Shown here in pieces: positions 20,655-30,087 of a stretch of 64,000 bases of DNA. Each line of letters opens with the position of its first letter. Position 1 is the first letter of the stretch. The notes under the pieces were generated by a model. It did no database searches. It saw only the letters and a program-made list of their open reading frames with translations, and was not told the DNA's origin. Made by a program: the position numbers and the translations under genes. This DNA comes from an uncultured Litoreibacter sp. (GTDB lineage: Bacteria > Pseudomonadota > Alphaproteobacteria > Rhodobacterales > Rhodobacteraceae), in assembly GCA_947501685.1 (NCBI GenBank), contig CANMWQ010000001.1, positions 1 to 64,000 of the forward strand, given 5' to 3'.

Positions 20655-20977
20655 CTTACCATCGCGGTCGCCAGCTTCCGGTTGGCGACCACCTGCTCAA
20701 AGAAGACCTCCGCCCTGTTCAGGGTGTCCTCAAGCGGCATGAACCAGCCATCAATCGCGGGTGTCGAAAACTCCTGCCGCTGCATCTCAAGGCGGTGGGC
20801 TTTCCTGATGAGAGTTTTTAAATGCCGCATGCGCCGAAGTTGAATTGCAGCAGTCCCTTGACTCAACGGGCGCGCGGCCAGTTTTCGGGCCTCCCCAATT
20901 TGGGCCCACATATTTGACACAAGCGCCCCGTGGCGCAGGGCTAGCGGATCGGTCTCTGACATAGTCTGGGTCTCCAT
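20651..20977 (-). CDS. Hypothetical protein
   Basis: 108 aa ORF convergent with, and overlapping by 4 nt, the spike gene; alternative start at M6. Confidence 0.5.
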   Translation of the reverse strand: METQTMSETDPLALRHGALVSNMWAQIGEARKLAARPLSQGTAAIQLRRMRHLKTLIRKAHRLEMQRQEFSTPAIDGWFMPLEDTLNRAEVFFEQVVANRKLATAMVS

Positions 20978-21127
20978 CAGTGTCTCAACCCATTTTTCGC
21001 GATTCGGGTTTCGAGCCCGTTAAACGCCACCTCACTTTTGCTCAATGCTAAGCACGCGCCCGATGCGCCACTTGCGGTGGCCATCTTGCGAGCCTTGAGG
21101 CGAATGTCACTTCGGTGCACGTGATCT

Positions 21128-21406
21128 CTAGTCAGGCGTCAATCCCAGCACGAAGGTCACCACTTTCTGCGTGGGCATCTCGCAGGGTTTGAGCCGCGGC
21201 CCCGACGCAAGGCGGTACAGGTTCAAGGAGATGTAATCCGAGCCCCCAAGTTCCTCGGCCACCAGCTTCTGCGCTTTGCCCTTGGACAAGACTGATTTGC
21301 TGACAATATAGGGTCGGCCCTCGAACTGAGCTTTAAAGCTCCCGGAAGGTAGCGCGTCGAAGGCGGCAAGAAACTCGGAGGTCACGCGCCTGTTGCGACG
21401 TCGCAC
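21128..21406 (-). CDS. Hypothetical protein
   Basis: 92 aa, basic; overlaps the end of the upstream secreted gene by 25 nt. Confidence 0.6.
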   Translation of the reverse strand: MRRRNRRVTSEFLAAFDALPSGSFKAQFEGRPYIVSKSVLSKGKAQKLVAEELGGSDYISLNLYRLASGPRLKPCEMPTQKVVTFVLGLTPD

Positions 21407-21810
21407 GCTCTGAAGGCTGCAACTGGCTCTGCGGCGCCCTTCAGGGGGAAGGTGAGGGTCGTGCTGCCCAAGATTGCCTCCGCCGTGTCATTGAATTGCA
21501 GCCCGTCCAGCACGTTTCCGAAGCCCTTGTCTTGCGCGGTTACGGCTGTCTGGTCGGCGTTGAAGCTGTGGTTGTTGGTCGAGATCACGCGACCGGCGGG
21601 GCCGTTGAAGCGCATCACGAAAGGCTCGACCCTTGGCAGCGGGTCGGCGCGGCTGATGGTGAGGGAATAGAGGGGGCCGGAGGGGTCGTAGGTCAGCGCG
21701 ATGGCGGCGTCTTGGGTCTCGTGGGACAGGCGGCAGATCAGGCCGGGGGCGAAGGTCCAGGCTTGGGCTTGGCCAGTCAATAGGAGGGCAAAGAGAAGAA
21801 TGAAGCGCAT
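21382..21810 (-). CDS. Secreted hypothetical protein
   Basis: Start refined to MRFILLFALLLTGQAQAWTF signal peptide. Confidence 0.65.
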   Translation of the reverse strand: MRFILLFALLLTGQAQAWTFAPGLICRLSHETQDAAIALTYDPSGPLYSLTISRADPLPRVEPFVMRFNGPAGRVISTNNHSFNADQTAVTAQDKGFGNVLDGLQFNDTAEAILGSTTLTFPLKGAAEPVAAFRACDVATGA

Positions 21811-22032
21811 AGCAAGAAGTTTAGGGCATTCGGTTTCTTTGTCATCCTCACATCCGCGACGCATGCGTCGGAATGAGATAAGTCATTGTTGTTAAGTGTC
21901 TTTATGAAATTTGGTAATGTATTGTTAAGCATTGAAAATATGGACTTGAGACGCATTGGCCAAGGAGGTTCTGCAAGGTAAAGAAATTTGCCCGTCTTCT
22001 TAACCGGATCTTTCTGGCTCTCATTATAACTC

Positions 22033-22566
22033 ATGATCATGTCTCGATACCGTCGCAACTACGTCCCGGGTGCCAGCTACTTTTTCACCGTCAACTTGGC
22101 ATGGCGCAATGATCGTCTTTTGATAGACCAAATCGATTTGCTCAGAGGGGCCTTCGCGCGTGTGACGCAAGACTGGCCTGTCACATGCGATGCGATGGTC
22201 GTTCTGCCGGATCATTTGCATGCCGTCTGGACGTTGCCTGTGGGTGACAGCAATTATTCGGAGAGATGGCGGTTGCTCAAATACTACTTTACGCGTGACT
22301 TGGGGCAAAGGCGGCCTCGGTCAGACAGCAAAATTGCAAAGCGAGAATGCGGGATATGGCAGCGCAGGTTTTGGGAACACACTTTGCGCGATGAAGCGGA
22401 TTACGCAGCACATGTCCGGTATTGTTGGAGCAACCCGGTCAAGCACGGTTTGGTGAAGCGGGCGGTGGATTGGCCGTATTCGTCCATTCACCGAGATATC
22501 CGCGCGGGTCATGTTGATCCGGAGTGGGCCGGGGTTTTAGAAGACGGCACATTCGGCGAACGGTAG
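22033..22566 (+). CDS. REP-associated tyrosine transposase (RAYT, Y1_Tnp/IS200-like)
   Basis: 177 aa; YRRNYVPGASYFFTVNLAWR, CDAMVVLPDHLHAVWTLP (HxH-type), WQRRFWEHTLRDEADYAAHVRYCWSNPVKHGLV. Confidence 0.92.
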   Translation: MIMSRYRRNYVPGASYFFTVNLAWRNDRLLIDQIDLLRGAFARVTQDWPVTCDAMVVLPDHLHAVWTLPVGDSNYSERWRLLKYYFTRDLGQRRPRSDSKIAKRECGIWQRRFWEHTLRDEADYAAHVRYCWSNPVKHGLVKRAVDWPYSSIHRDIRAGHVDPEWAGVLEDGTFGER

Positions 22567-22590
22567 GGTGGGCAAATTTGCCCACCCTAC
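22563..22590. repeat. Perfect 28-bp palindrome (REP-like) at the RAYT 3' end
   Basis: GTAGGGTGGGCAAATTTGCCCACCCTAC; contains the RAYT TAG stop (22564-22566). Confidence 0.95.
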
Positions 22591-22598
22591 GGCTGGCT

Positions 22599-23513
22599 TC
22601 ATTCGGAGTCTTTATGATTTGTTAGGCCAGCTAAAATTAAAGCAAAGCCGTTAATGGCGGAGCCAAACTTTATTGCCTTCGCATGATTAAAGGAAAACGG
22701 GTCAAGTTCTTTATGTGCATCGTACGGTTCTGTTTCTGCTAGCGATGAGCCAATATTCGAAAGTAAGAAAGACAATGTAGTAGAAACTGCCAAGGCTAGG
22801 TAAAAAAGTGTGAAGTCAGTTGGCTTCTCTTCGTACTGGTCGCTGGTTTCCTGCCATGCTTTTTGGAATGAAATTGCAAAGTTCATCCCATTCGGGTGAA
22901 CTGATGCTCCCAACATTTTGTTTGCGCCGCTAAACCAGTTGTCACTTATTAAAGGGCAAGTGGTGCTTTCTCGCTGACAAAAGTCTAATAATACGGTTTC
23001 GGTCTTCCTTTTGCTAAAATTTCGATGCCAAAATTTGTTAGCACTTTCAGTGTTCGAGATACTTAGATATTCTTTGGCAAATTCACTGTCGAAGCTCATA
23101 CGGCAAACCGAAAGGCAAATCTCATAAAGACAGCGTAAATTTTGTCTGCAGACGCTGTCCATGCCGCACGAAAGCAAAATTAGTGCGCCGGTTGTAGTCC
23201 GCCGCAATGCAAAAATAGAACGCGTTAATCCGTTGAATTTGTCCCGATTGCTAAGTTCCTCTCTCTTCTCTGCAAGTACTGCTTGGAGCAAAAACAGCTT
23301 TTCTAAGTGCTCTGCAATACTTTCTGTCTCTATTAGGATTTCAAGCACAGCTTGCTGTTTGTCGGTCGCAATAGATCTGACTTTTTTATGATAATCGCTC
23401 TCTACTCTTGCTATCCTTTGAGGCCCCAATCCTTCTTTGAGATAGAAATAGCAAATTAGTTCTTTGACCCACAGGATGAAAGGTCGCTCTCCTCGAGCTC
23501 CCGGAAAATTCAC
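22599..23513 (-). CDS. Hypothetical protein, low-GC accessory gene (possibly DUF5677/HEPN-like)
   Basis: 304 aa; visibly lower GC than neighbours; GTG start abuts the uvrB stop; helical Cys-containing segment GMDSVCRQNLRCLYEICLSVCRM. Confidence 0.7.
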   Translation of the reverse strand: MNFPGARGERPFILWVKELICYFYLKEGLGPQRIARVESDYHKKVRSIATDKQQAVLEILIETESIAEHLEKLFLLQAVLAEKREELSNRDKFNGLTRSIFALRRTTTGALILLSCGMDSVCRQNLRCLYEICLSVCRMSFDSEFAKEYLSISNTESANKFWHRNFSKRKTETVLLDFCQRESTTCPLISDNWFSGANKMLGASVHPNGMNFAISFQKAWQETSDQYEEKPTDFTLFYLALAVSTTLSFLLSNIGSSLAETEPYDAHKELDPFSFNHAKAIKFGSAINGFALILAGLTNHKDSE

Positions 23514-25724
23514 TTACTTGCCCCTCCCCCTCCGCTTCACACCACCCCTTTGCCCCGGCCTGCCAGCCGTACTCCGACCCGCCATTTTCTGCTGATCGCT
23601 CACCGCTTTCTCCACCGCATATTGGCGCGCCAAGGGGTCATCCGACACGACCAAATCCACGGTCTCCAACCGCTTCACCTCGTCGCGCAGGCGGGCGGCT
23701 TCTTCGAACTCCAAGTTCTCCGCCGCCTTGCGCATGTCGGTGCGGAGGCCTTCGAGCACCGCTTGCAAATTGGCTCCGGCTAGAGGTGCATCAATCGTGG
23801 CGGTGACGCGGTTCATGTCGACGTCGCCTTTGTAGAGGCCGGCCAGCACGTCTTCGACGTTTTTCTGGACGGTCGCGGGGGTGATGTTGTGTTCCTCGTT
23901 ATAGGCGATCTGTTTGGCGCGGCGGCGGTCGGTCTCGCCCATCGCGCGTTCCATGCTGCCGGTGATCTTGTCGGCATACATGATGACGCGGCCATCCACG
24001 TTGCGCGCGGCGCGGCCGATGGTTTGGATCAGTGACGTCTCCGAACGCAGAAAGCCTTCCTTGTCGGCGTCCAGAATGGCGACAAGGCCGCATTCCGGGA
24101 TATCGAGCCCCTCGCGCAGCAGGTTGATGCCGATGAGCACATCGAAAGCCCCGAGGCGCAGGTCGCGCAGGATTTCGATCCGTTCAATCGTGTCGATATC
24201 GGAATGCATGTAGCGGACTTTGATGCCGTTCTCATGCAGAAATTCCGTCAGGTCCTCGGCCATGCGTTTGGTCAATGTAGTGACCAGCGTCCGCATGCCT
24301 TTGGCGGTGACCTGCCGAATTTCGTCCATGACATCGTCGACCTGGGTCTCGACGGGACGGATCTCGATCACAGGGTCCAGAAGACCGGTGGGGCGGATCA
24401 CCTGTTCGACGAAAACACCGCCGGTTTGCTCGATTTCCCAGGCGGCGGGTGTGGCGGAGACAAAGACCGATTGCGGGCGCATGGCGTCCCATTCCTCAAA
24501 TTTCAGAGGGCGGTTGTCCATGCAGGACGGCAGGCGGAAGCCGTGTTCGGCCAGCGTAAACTTGCGCCGATAGTCGCCCTTATACATGCCGCCGATCTGC
24601 GGCACGGAGACATGGGACTCGTCGGCAAACACGATGGCATTGTCGGGGATAAACTCGAACAATGTGGGGGGCGGCTCGCCGGGAGCGCGGCCCGTGAGGT
24701 AGCGCGAATAGTTTTCGATGCCGTTACAGACCCCGGTGGCCTCTAGCATTTCAAGGTCGAAATTCGTGCGCTGTTCTAGGCGCTGCGCCTCAAGCAATTT
24801 GCCGTCATCGACCAGCTGCGGCAGGCGGATGGCGAGCTCGTTTTTGATGCCTTTGATGGCCTGTTGCATGGTCGGGCGCGGCGTGACGTAATGCGAGTTG
24901 GCGTAGATGCGCACGCGGTCGAACGTGTCGGTTTTGGTGCCGGTGAGCGGGTCAAACTCGACGATTTTCTCCAGCTCTTCGCCAAAGAAGGACAGCCGCC
25001 ACGCGCGGTCATCAAGGTGGGCGGGCCAAATCTCCAGACTGTCGCCGCGCACCCGGAACGTGCCGCGCTGAAACGCCTGATCATTGCGCTTATAGGCTTG
25101 TGCAATGAGGTCGGCCATGACCTTGCGCTGGTCGTACTCTTTGCCCGCATGCAGGTCCTGCGTCATGGCGCCGTAGGTTTCCACCGAGCCGATGCCGTAG
25201 ATGCACGAGACCGAGGCCACGATGATCACGTCATCGCGCTCCAAAAGCGCCCGCGTGGCGGAGTGGCGCATGCGGTCGATTTGCTCGTTAATCTGGCTCT
25301 CTTTTTCGATATAGGTGTCGGAGCGCGCGACATAGGCCTCGGGCTGGTAATAATCGTAATAGGAGACGAAATATTCGACGGCGTTTTCGGGGAAGAAGCC
25401 TTTGAACTCGCCGTAAAGCTGCGCCGCGAGAGTTTTGTTCGGGGCGAGGATGATGGCGGGGCGCTGGGTTTCCTCGATCAGCTTGGCCATGGTGAAGGTC
25501 TTGCCGGTGCCGGTCGCGCCCAAGAGCACCTGATCGCGGTCGCCGTCGAGGATGCCTTGCGCCAGCTCCTTGATGGCAGTTGGCTGATCGCCTGCGGGCT
25601 CAAACTCGGTGTGCAGTTTGAAGGCGATGCCGCCTTCCATCTTGTCACGGTTCTTCACGTCCGGGGCCGGGTGGCTCAGGATCGGCAGCTGCTCGGGCAT
25701 GGCTTCGGGTGAATTATTATGCAT
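23514..25724 (-). CDS. uvrB: Excinuclease ABC subunit UvrB
   Basis: 736 aa; [54 protein letters not shown]-terminal UVR motif. Confidence 0.98.
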   Translation of the reverse strand: MHNNSPEAMPEQLPILSHPAPDVKNRDKMEGGIAFKLHTEFEPAGDQPTAIKELAQGILDGDRDQVLLGATGTGKTFTMAKLIEETQRPAIILAPNKTLAAQLYGEFKGFFPENAVEYFVSYYDYYQPEAYVARSDTYIEKESQINEQIDRMRHSATRALLERDDVIIVASVSCIYGIGSVETYGAMTQDLHAGKEYDQRKVMADLIAQAYKRNDQAFQRGTFRVRGDSLEIWPAHLDDRAWRLSFFGEELEKIVEFDPLTGTKTDTFDRVRIYANSHYVTPRPTMQQAIKGIKNELAIRLPQLVDDGKLLEAQRLEQRTNFDLEMLEATGVCNGIENYSRYLTGRAPGEPPPTLFEFIPDNAIVFADESHVSVPQIGGMYKGDYRRKFTLAEHGFRLPSCMDNRPLKFEEWDAMRPQSVFVSATPAAWEIEQTGGVFVEQVIRPTGLLDPVIEIRPVETQVDDVMDEIRQVTAKGMRTLVTTLTKRMAEDLTEFLHENGIKVRYMHSDIDTIERIEILRDLRLGAFDVLIGINLLREGLDIPECGLVAILDADKEGFLRSETSLIQTIGRAARNVDGRVIMYADKITGSMERAMGETDRRRAKQIAYNEEHNITPATVQKNVEDVLAGLYKGDVDMNRVTATIDAPLAGANLQAVLEGLRTDMRKAAENLEFEEAARLRDEVKRLETVDLVVSDDPLARQYAVEKAVSDQQKMAGRSTAGRPGQRGGVKRRGRGK

Positions 25725-25848
25725 TCTTAGTCGGTTCCATCAGATTGCGCGCCGTTCACATGCAGACACGCAGAGGTGACATATCGTTCATCGCGTGGGC
25801 GCTGCGTCTGTCGTAAATGTAGTGGGAATTAAGCGAGGAGCAACTGAC

Positions 25849-25938
25849 ATGAAGATTCACATCATCCATCTTATTCTTGCCTCGGGTTTCGTCACGGGCA
25901 TGATGGCTGCCACGGGCGTGGCGGTGCTGCTGGCGTGA
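25849..25938 (+). CDS. 29-aa putative single-TM small protein
   Basis: gaggag SD, ATG, MKIHIIHLILASGFVTGMMAATGVAVLLA*; below ORF-track cutoff. Confidence 0.5.
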   Translation: MKIHIIHLILASGFVTGMMAATGVAVLLA

Positions 25939-26030
25939 GCCGGGTCACTGGAGTGACGCAAACGTGAGTTTCCCAAGAGACCGGGGTGCGGCATCCTGTC
26001 CGCATCAGGGGTCTCAAGGGGGAACACTAC

Positions 26031-26675
26031 ATGACTTTCAAATCAATTCTTATCATTGCCGCTATGGCCACATCCGCCGGGACCGTATCGGCCTCTGCGG
26101 CGGACCCGGCGATGGGGTTCTTCGTGACCAGCAAGGGTATGGGCAAGGGCGCTGATCTGGGCGGGCTTGAGGGCGCGGACGCGCATTGCACCGCGCTGGC
26201 AGAGGCGGTGGGCACCACCGGGCGCACTTGGAAGGCCTATCTGAGCACTCAGGAAGAAGGCAAACGGGGCGTTTCGGCCCGCAAGCGGATTGGGGCAGGG
26301 CCTTGGTACAACGCTTTGGGCGAGCTAATCGCGGCCAATGAAGACGAGCTGCATCTCAACCCCAACATCACCGGGCGCACGGCGATCACGGAATATGGGA
26401 CCCGTGTGAATGGTGTGGGCGACAGCCCGAACAAGCATGACATTCTGACTGGCTCGATGGCCGACGGGATGGCCTATTTCCCTTGGGAAGAAGGTGACAA
26501 GACCTGCTCGAACTGGACCAGCTCGGGCGAGGGCAGCGCGCAGGTGGGGCACCATGACCGCCATGGCGGTGGCAACCTGTCTTGGAACTCGGCACATGGC
26601 TCGCGCGGTTGCAGCATCGAGGCGTTGCAAGGCAGCGGTGGGGCCGGGTTGTTCTACTGCTTCGCTGCAGATTGA
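26031..26675 (+). CDS. Secreted lectin-like hypothetical protein
   Basis: Signal peptide MTFKSILIIAAMATSAGTVSASA; conserved W/C/H pattern (CSNWTSSGEGSAQVGHHDRHGGG...GCSIEALQGSGGAGLFYCFA). Confidence 0.65.
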   Translation: MTFKSILIIAAMATSAGTVSASAADPAMGFFVTSKGMGKGADLGGLEGADAHCTALAEAVGTTGRTWKAYLSTQEEGKRGVSARKRIGAGPWYNALGELIAANEDELHLNPNITGRTAITEYGTRVNGVGDSPNKHDILTGSMADGMAYFPWEEGDKTCSNWTSSGEGSAQVGHHDRHGGGNLSWNSAHGSRGCSIEALQGSGGAGLFYCFAAD

Positions 26676-26817
26676 TCGCGCCCACTGATCGCGCCCGCTG
26701 ATGGCGAATGGGGCCTGTTTTTGGCAGGCCCCATTGCCTAAAATACACGGCTTTGCGGGCTTGTCGGGTTGGGGTCAAATCAGCTAATGACAGGCCAGAC
26801 CGGTCAGGAGCCACTCC

Positions 26818-27129
26818 ATGCGCGCACGTATTTATCAACCCGCACGAACTGCAATGTCCTCCGGGCAGGCGAAAACCAAGAGCTGGGTGCTTGAGTTCGT
26901 GAATGACACGGGCCGGGATGTGGACCCGCTGATGGGTTGGACGTCCTCCTCCGACACTCAATCACAGGTGAAGCTGAGCTTTGACAGCAAAGAGGCCGCG
27001 ATTGAATATGCGCAAGACAAAGGGATCGCGGCGGTGGTGACCGAACCCAAGACGCGCAAACCTGTCATCCGCAAAGGCGGCTATGGCGACAATTTCGCAA
27101 CCAACCGGCGCAGCGTCTGGACGCATTGA
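26818..27129 (+). CDS. ETC complex I subunit (NDUFS4-like)
   Basis: ARIYQPARTAMSSGQAKTKSWVLEFVND...LMGWTSSSDTQSQVKLSFDSKEAAIEYA. Confidence 0.85.
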   Translation: MRARIYQPARTAMSSGQAKTKSWVLEFVNDTGRDVDPLMGWTSSSDTQSQVKLSFDSKEAAIEYAQDKGIAAVVTEPKTRKPVIRKGGYGDNFATNRRSVWTH

Positions 27130-27193
27130 GCGGATCTGATTGTGCGTCCCTGCGGGCCGCGCGTGACACCCCTCCCTCACGGTCGGGAGAGTT

Positions 27194-27260
27194 AGGGCTT
27201 CGCCCTCTGGACTGGCCTGCGGCCCGCCCATTCACCCAGCATATTTCTGGCAAAAAGAAG
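27194..27260 (+). repeat. Dispersed intergenic element, copy A (hairpin + ATATTTCTGGCAAAAAGAAG tail)
   Basis: AGGGC-ttc-GCCCT then cCAGCATATTTCTGGCAAAAAGAAG; compare 37399, 41631 and 46345. Confidence 0.6.
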
Positions 27261-27262
27261 CT

Positions 27263-28222
27263 TTATGCGCCGTAGAAGTAGCGCGTGAGGTGGAAGAAAA
27301 CCGGGGCGGCGAAGACCACGCTGTCCATCTGATCCACAAAGCCGCCCTGACCGGGGATGAGATGGCCCCAGCTTTTCACGCCGCGATCATGTTTGATGGC
27401 GGACAGAACCAATGAGCCGCCGACGCCGATCAGGTAGATGATGAGCGCAATCAGGGCGGCGGCCCAAGGCGTGAAGGGCGTGATCCAAAAGAGCAACAGA
27501 CCCAGTCCGGTGGCGGCAAGCGTGCCGTAGAACACACCTTCGCGGGTCTTGGGAGAGAGGTCAGAGGCGAGGCGCTTTTTGCCAAACCGCCGCCCGGTGT
27601 AATATTCGGCCAGATCGCCCAGCTGCACCACCAGTACCAGAAAGGCGATCAGCAGCACCGAGCGTCCCGTTGAGCCTTCAATGTCCAGCGTCACCAAGGC
27701 CGGGATATGCGACGCGCAGAAGACGCAGATCATCAGACCCCATTGGGTCTCGGACACGCGGGACAGAAAATCGCGCCCGTCACCACGGATAACCGACAGG
27801 ATCGGCAGGATCAGGAACGCATAGACCGGCACGAAGATCGAGAACAGCCCGTCAGCCCCCATCCAGACCAGCAGATATTGCACCGGGAACACTACGTAGA
27901 AGGCAGCGATCAGCGCCCAGTGATCCGCCTTTGTCTTGCGCGTCAGTGTCAGGAATTCGCGCAGCGCGGCAAAGGAGGCAAAGGCAAAGAGCAAGATCAC
28001 ACCGGAGCGTCCGACCAGCAGCGCAATGGCCAGCAGAAACACCAAACCCCACCAGGAATGCAGCCTTGTGACATAGGTCTCGACGGTGGGGTGGGAGCCG
28101 TGGCGCGCCAGACGGTAGCGCAGAATTTCGCCTGCGATGGTTGCGACAATCAGCAGCGCGCAGGCCGCACCAAACAGCACGACGATAGAGGTGCTGGTTT
28201 CGGTTGGCATGTCGGGGATCAC
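27263..28222 (-). CDS. Phosphatidate cytidylyltransferase family protein (CdsA-like)
   Basis: 319 aa multi-TM; SDLSPKTREGVFYGTLAATGLG ... IKHDRGVKSWGHLIPGQGGFVDQMDSVVFAAPVFF. Confidence 0.85.
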   Translation of the reverse strand: MIPDMPTETSTSIVVLFGAACALLIVATIAGEILRYRLARHGSHPTVETYVTRLHSWWGLVFLLAIALLVGRSGVILLFAFASFAALREFLTLTRKTKADHWALIAAFYVVFPVQYLLVWMGADGLFSIFVPVYAFLILPILSVIRGDGRDFLSRVSETQWGLMICVFCASHIPALVTLDIEGSTGRSVLLIAFLVLVVQLGDLAEYYTGRRFGKKRLASDLSPKTREGVFYGTLAATGLGLLLFWITPFTPWAAALIALIIYLIGVGGSLVLSAIKHDRGVKSWGHLIPGQGGFVDQMDSVVFAAPVFFHLTRYFYGA

Positions 28223-28872
28223 GAGGCGGCCTCCTGACCTGGGTCGCGCATCGGCATCAGCGCGGTCAGGGCGGCGGCGCTGCGGGTCAGGAAGGCGTCT
28301 TTGCTTTCGCCTTCCGTGACATGTAGCGGGCTGCCGAACACCACGGTGCAGCCGAGCGGAACCGGGATCACCTCTCCCGAGGGCATCACTGAGGCGATAT
28401 TGTCGATCCAGGTGGGGACCAGGTCAATCTCGGGCCGGGCCTTGGCGATATTGTAGAGTCCCGCCTTGAACGGCAGCAGCGGATCGTCGCTGCGGTTGCG
28501 CCCGCCCTCGGGGAAGATAATGATCGACGCCCCTTCATCAAGGGCGGCGACGATCTTGGCGATCGGGTCTTCGGTTTGATGTTCTGAGCGGCGATCAATC
28601 AAAATGGCGCGGAACACCTCGGGGCCGATAAAGGCGCGGGCCTTGGTTTTCAGCCAGTAATCCGCGGCGGCTACGGGACGTGTGACGCGGCGCAGGGCAG
28701 GGGGCAGCACGGTCCACACGATTGGCAGGTCGGCGTTTGAGGTGTGATTGGCAAAGTAGATGCGCTGTCGCGCGGTGGGCTCGATGCCGCGCCAATCGGC
28801 GCGAGGCGCGGTGATGAATTGGGCAAACAGGGCCAGAAGCTGTCCGGCGATATTGGCAAGGATGCGGCGCAT
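28219..28872 (-). CDS. Lysophospholipid acyltransferase (PlsC-like)
   Basis: Start refined to MRRILANIAG; IYFANHTSNADLP (HX4D-like), IIIFPEGGRNRSDD. Confidence 0.85.
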   Translation of the reverse strand: MRRILANIAGQLLALFAQFITAPRADWRGIEPTARQRIYFANHTSNADLPIVWTVLPPALRRVTRPVAAADYWLKTKARAFIGPEVFRAILIDRRSEHQTEDPIAKIVAALDEGASIIIFPEGGRNRSDDPLLPFKAGLYNIAKARPEIDLVPTWIDNIASVMPSGEVIPVPLGCTVVFGSPLHVTEGESKDAFLTRSAAALTALMPMRDPGQEAAS

Positions 28873-28986
28873 AAGGTCCTTTGGCGTATAGGTCCAGCCA
28901 CCGTGAAGCGAAGGCTGCGACAGTTCAAGAAAAACCGCGCCCCGGCAATGATGGGCCGGGACACGGGGGAGCAGCATTTCTATGCG

Positions 28987-29274
28987 CTAGCTGTCCTTGT
29001 CTGCGGAGACGTAATCCTCCAGCAGCTTTTCATTGCGCGCCGTCTCGATGCGCTGGATGCGGTCCGCGGCGATGCGTTCGTCAAAGCGGTATTTCACGAA
29101 GTTGATCAGGCTCACGCAGAGCATCAGGACGGCGATGGCCCAATAGCCTTTGGTTGAAAGCGGCACGTCGGGCGACATGTAGAGGCTCAACGCCAGCATA
29201 CCGAGAGAGATGAAGGCGCCCGCCAGATTAACCAGCATGATCAAGGCGTTGTCGTTGTTGGAATGTCCAAACAT
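28987..29274 (-). CDS. YiaA/YiaB-type two-helix inner membrane protein
   Basis: 95 aa; two TM helices, LSTKGYWAIAVLMLCVSLINFVKYRFDERIAADR. Confidence 0.7.
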   Translation of the reverse strand: MFGHSNNDNALIMLVNLAGAFISLGMLALSLYMSPDVPLSTKGYWAIAVLMLCVSLINFVKYRFDERIAADRIQRIETARNEKLLEDYVSADKDS

Positions 29275-29304
29275 GATGTGTCTCCAGTTGTGTAAATTGA
29301 GGGG

Positions 29305-29982
29305 TTAAGATTTGGCTTTGAGGCGTTTCAGGACATCCGCCCCGGTGCTGCGGGTCGCGTCGCCGTAACCTTGGTCAGCCATCCGGTTGCCCAACGTGTC
29401 ATGGCTAAGGTCGCGGTTGATCTCGGACAGGATTTCGGACTGCTCGAACGGGTCCTCGTGGCCCAGCACCTGGGCGATCAGCTCTTCGGCCTCCTCGACG
29501 CTGGATTGCGAGCGGATGGTGGTGTTCAATCGGCTCTGGATGTGCTGCTCGTGGCGCACGGCTTTCGCGGAGACGAGGCCTTGTTTCAGGTCAACGATCC
29601 GACGGTGGCCGGTTTCCACCGAATGACGCAGCTGGGTGATACGGGCGTCCAACCGGTCCACGGTCTGGCGGCGTCCGTCATGCTCATTTTCCAGCGCGGC
29701 GATGGCGTCGGCGGCTTGCGCGGCCATGTCGCCATTGCCGTCTTTCAGGGCCAGCTTGGCGCGCGCGGTCAAGTCACTGATACGCGATTTGACGGAGGCG
29801 GCTTGCTTTACCTCGGCGCGGTGGCGTTGGATCAGCGAGGCCAGCGTGCCTTTGGCGGCCTGCAGCGAGGCCTTGGCTTCGCGGATTTTTTGTTCGATCA
29901 GCTCAATCGCATACGTGTCTCTGACACGCTCCTCGGCACGGGCATTCGCGCCGATCATGATCGTTTTCAAAGTCCCAAACAT
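29305..29982 (-). CDS. pspA: PspA/IM30 family protein
   Basis: 225 aa coiled-coil protein; MFGTLKTIMIGANARAEERVRDTYAIELIEQKIREAKASLQAAKGTLASL; SD GGAGATGACCTATG. Confidence 0.85.
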   Translation of the reverse strand: MFGTLKTIMIGANARAEERVRDTYAIELIEQKIREAKASLQAAKGTLASLIQRHRAEVKQAASVKSRISDLTARAKLALKDGNGDMAAQAADAIAALENEHDGRRQTVDRLDARITQLRHSVETGHRRIVDLKQGLVSAKAVRHEQHIQSRLNTTIRSQSSVEEAEELIAQVLGHEDPFEQSEILSEINRDLSHDTLGNRMADQGYGDATRSTGADVLKRLKAKS

Positions 29983-30010
29983 AGGTCATCTCCTAAACAT
30001 CGCGTAAAAT

Positions 30011-30081
30011 TGAACGCTGTTCACAAAATGAAGATGAGTGATTCCTGAACGCAGTTCAAGAATAAATTTGAACGATGTTCA
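30011..30081. promoter_or_regulatory. Three palindromic operator-like sites in the pspA leader
   Basis: TGAACGCTGTTCA 30011-30023, TGAACGCAGTTCA 30046-30058, TGAACGATGTTCA 30069-30081. Confidence 0.85.
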
Positions 30082-30087
30082 AAAAAA

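Noticed and set aside
28941-28960. CCCGGC-N8-GCCGGG hairpin between yiaAB-like and plsC-like genes (minus strand, followed at distance by TTTTT)
   Set aside because: A 6-nt spacer separates stem and U-run; not convincing as an intrinsic terminator, so not used to split the pspA locus.
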